Source: Chromatiales bacterium
GTDB lineage: Bacteria > Pseudomonadota > Gammaproteobacteria > Thiohalomonadales > Thiohalomonadaceae
Reading direction: 5' to 3'
NCBI GenBank assembly: GCA_003251535.1
Contig: QKFD01000042.1
Coordinates: forward strand, 1-42,580
Length of the DNA: 42,580 bases
Position numbers and translations under genes: made by a program. The notes under the pieces were generated by a model that had not been told where the DNA came from, ran no database searches, and worked only from the letters and a program-made list of their open reading frames with translations. This document shows, in pieces, positions 41,476 through 42,580 of this stretch; position 1 is the stretch's first letter, and the number at the start of each line of letters is the position of its first letter.

Positions 41476-42041
41476 GGGCCGACCCCTTGGACCAGGACCG
41501 CCGTGCGGCTATCCGCTAGGCCGCCATCGGTCCGCTCCCGCGTGGCCAACCGCGCCGTGCGCACCACATAGGGGATGGAGAGCTGGTAAGGCGGCTCCAG
41601 GCTATCCCAGAGCCGCAGCATATCCTCGGTGGAGAGCTGGGCGAGGGAGAGCCGCAGGGCGTCGTTACCCTCCCAGGGGTAGCTTGGGGCGAGGAGGGTG
41701 CCGGAGAGGAGCGGGTGACGCTCGAAGATCTCCATACAGCGACCGAGCATCTGCTGCTCCCCCTCGGCCGACTGATTTCCCCACACCGTGAGCAAATAGT
41801 AGAGTTCAAGCCCGAGCGCGAAGCGCTTGGGGGCGGTCGGCGCGAGCCGGGGAAGCTCCACCTGCCGGCGCGCCTCATCGATATCGACTCGGTAGAGAAA
41901 GAGGGCGATCTGATTGGTGAGACCCGCGGCAAAGTTGCGGGTTGAGAAGAGTGAAACCGAATAACCGCCCAGCCCCCCAGTGGCATTCAACTGATCCTCC
42001 AAGAGTCTCAGTAGCGTGGCACTGGCGCCGGCGATAGACAT
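41472..42041 (-). CDS. Tail terminator, Pvc16/DUF4255 family
   Basis: Protein of 189 aa, predicted first gene of the operon. The pattern ASATLLRLLEDQLN, SVSLFSTRNFAAGLTNQIAL, FLYRVDIDEARRQVELPR, LGLELYYLLTVWGNQSAEGE, QQMLGRCMEIFERHPLLSGT, LRLSLAQLSTEDMLRLWDSL, PYQLSIPYVVRTARL is the DUF4255/Pvc16 N-terminal family, which caps the tube and sheath at the distal end. It is shorter than Afp16 and PVC16 (about 290-300 aa) and consists of the N-terminal domain only, as in many other eCIS. No strong Shine-Dalgarno is visible before ATG 42041. Confidence 0.92.
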   Translation of the reverse strand: MSIAGASATLLRLLEDQLNATGGLGGYSVSLFSTRNFAAGLTNQIALFLYRVDIDEARRQVELPRLAPTAPKRFALGLELYYLLTVWGNQSAEGEQQMLGRCMEIFERHPLLSGTLLAPSYPWEGNDALRLSLAQLSTEDMLRLWDSLEPPYQLSIPYVVRTARLATRERTDGGLADSRTAVLVQGVGP

Positions 42042-42580
42042 GGCGGGGTGGTTATAGGTTGCGTGACGGCGAAGCGTCAGCGACCGCTATAAACTCCTGA
42101 GTCATCCCCGCTCCCTCCATGTATCCGTGAGTGGCCGCAAGTTTTCGCCCGCCACCCATAATTTGTCAATCCCCCCTTATCACACTTTCGGAATACTATC
42201 CGCAGTGCCCTGCAACAGAGGGGCAGGCAGCGCCATTTACTATGAGTGGGTGGGCGCCACTATAACTTATGGCGTGCGGCAGGTAAGACGTCAAGCCACT
42301 TTTTATGACATCGCTGGCGCTCGGGACGTGGCTCGCATTGTGCCAAGGTGCATAGGCGTTTCTGGTAGTGAATATGCACTATGTCGCACACCCTTATTGG
42401 TGCTAAGAGGGCGTCTGTGTGAGATCCCGTGTTGGTCTGGTAGATTTAAAAATGATGCGACCCCATTTTTTATTTGGGGGAGGGCCGTGAGGAAGGGGGA
42501 GGGTGGGCAGTAGTCAGCGTTAGGATATAAAACGATAATAAAGATCTAAAAAAATGATGAAGCATCGGTGCCGAGATGGA
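42042..42580 (-). promoter_or_regulatory. Upstream region of the eCIS operon
   Basis: No supported gene; a plus-strand open frame here lacks any domain or ribosome-binding site. On the minus strand a perfect -35 hexamer TTGACA lies at 42169-42164, but 17-18 nt downstream there is only CGAAAA/GAAAAC, a poor -10, so an activator or alternative sigma factor may be needed. TTTATA at 42093-42088 is another weak -10 candidate. A small hairpin TGACG / CGTCA (42064-42079) lies just before the first gene. The region is AT-richer than the operon. Confidence 0.35.

Larger units (their letters stand above)
11123..42041 (-). other. eCIS gene cluster, probably one operon
   Basis: Twenty minus-strand genes with gaps of 44 nt or less, except a gap of about 136 nt before the last gene (13814-13949). 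Seven junctions overlap as ATGA (at 41475, 36127, 35648, 33131, 29977, 24905, 19160), one as GTGA (34207) and two as TGATG (32430, 27298). Contents match the core of Afp/PVC/MAC-type contractile injection systems: terminator, sheaths, tubes, CIS-tube/LysM, gpD, spike, gp25, J, I-like, tape measure, AAA+ and DUF4157 proteins. PAAR, tail fibre and holin/lysin genes were looked for and not seen. GC is uniformly high, unlike the integron. Confidence 0.9.

Noticed and set aside
42127-42513. Plus-strand frame of 128 codons at the right end
   Set aside because: Lies in the operon's upstream region, no ribosome-binding site, no recognisable domain.

Overview
The window reads as two unlike regions of one bacterial chromosome, probably a high-GC gammaproteobacterium. 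That is inferred from the integron integrase type, the REP/RAYT elements and the codon use; I see no rRNA, tRNA or housekeeping marker that fixes the lineage.

Left part (1 to about 5.1 kb): an integron. A partial integrase gene runs leftward off the window edge (1-684, minus strand). Its leader/attI region (685-977) is followed by plus-strand, AT-richer cassettes: a TIR-domain protein, a small orphan protein, and a two-gene cassette (exported protein plus a frameshifted zinc-ribbon membrane protein). attC sites separate them. Each cassette starts with a GTTRRRY-like core that exactly complements the 7-bp R'' box at its own end (GTTAGGT/ACCTAAC, GTTATGT/ACATAAC, GTTAGGC/GCCTAAC, GTTATGC/GCATAAC), so the boundaries can be read directly. 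The third attC is cut off by a REP-flanked RAYT transposase pseudogene. Next comes a second, diverged copy of the roughly 260-bp leader/attI region with a fourth cassette (small membrane protein). That cassette's attC is reduced to its R'' box and followed by five 20-bp tandem repeats.

Middle (5.1 to 11.1 kb): a secreted protein with a C-terminal ricin-type lectin domain (plus), a decayed region with a transposase fragment, a polyferredoxin-like membrane protein, an acidic-repeat protein and a DUF2939-type protein (the last three minus).

Right part (11123-42041, minus strand): a nearly gap-free gene set of about 31 kb encoding an extracellular contractile injection system (eCIS, phage-tail-like particle of the Afp/PVC/MAC kind). 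In transcription order: Pvc16/DUF4255 tail terminator, carboxypeptidase-regulatory-like protein, sheath 1, tube 1, sheath 2, tube 2, CIS-tube/LysM-type protein (Afp7-like), small DUF5908-type protein, gpD-like hub, gpV/VgrG-like spike, large protein with a C-terminal membrane segment, gp25 baseplate wedge, baseplate J, tail-protein-I-like baseplate protein, two proteins sharing an N-terminal motif, candidate tape measure, AAA+ ATPase, Ala-rich helical protein, and two DUF4157 (eCIS core domain) proteins as likely payloads. Many genes overlap as ATGA, GTGA or TGATG, implying translational coupling and one long operon read from the 42.1-42.5 kb region. I see no PAAR tip protein and no tail fibre gene. 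The distal payload ends in a second zinc-metalloprotease-like motif, and one baseplate-region protein ends in a hydrophobic anchor, which suggests a membrane-associated or intracellular particle.
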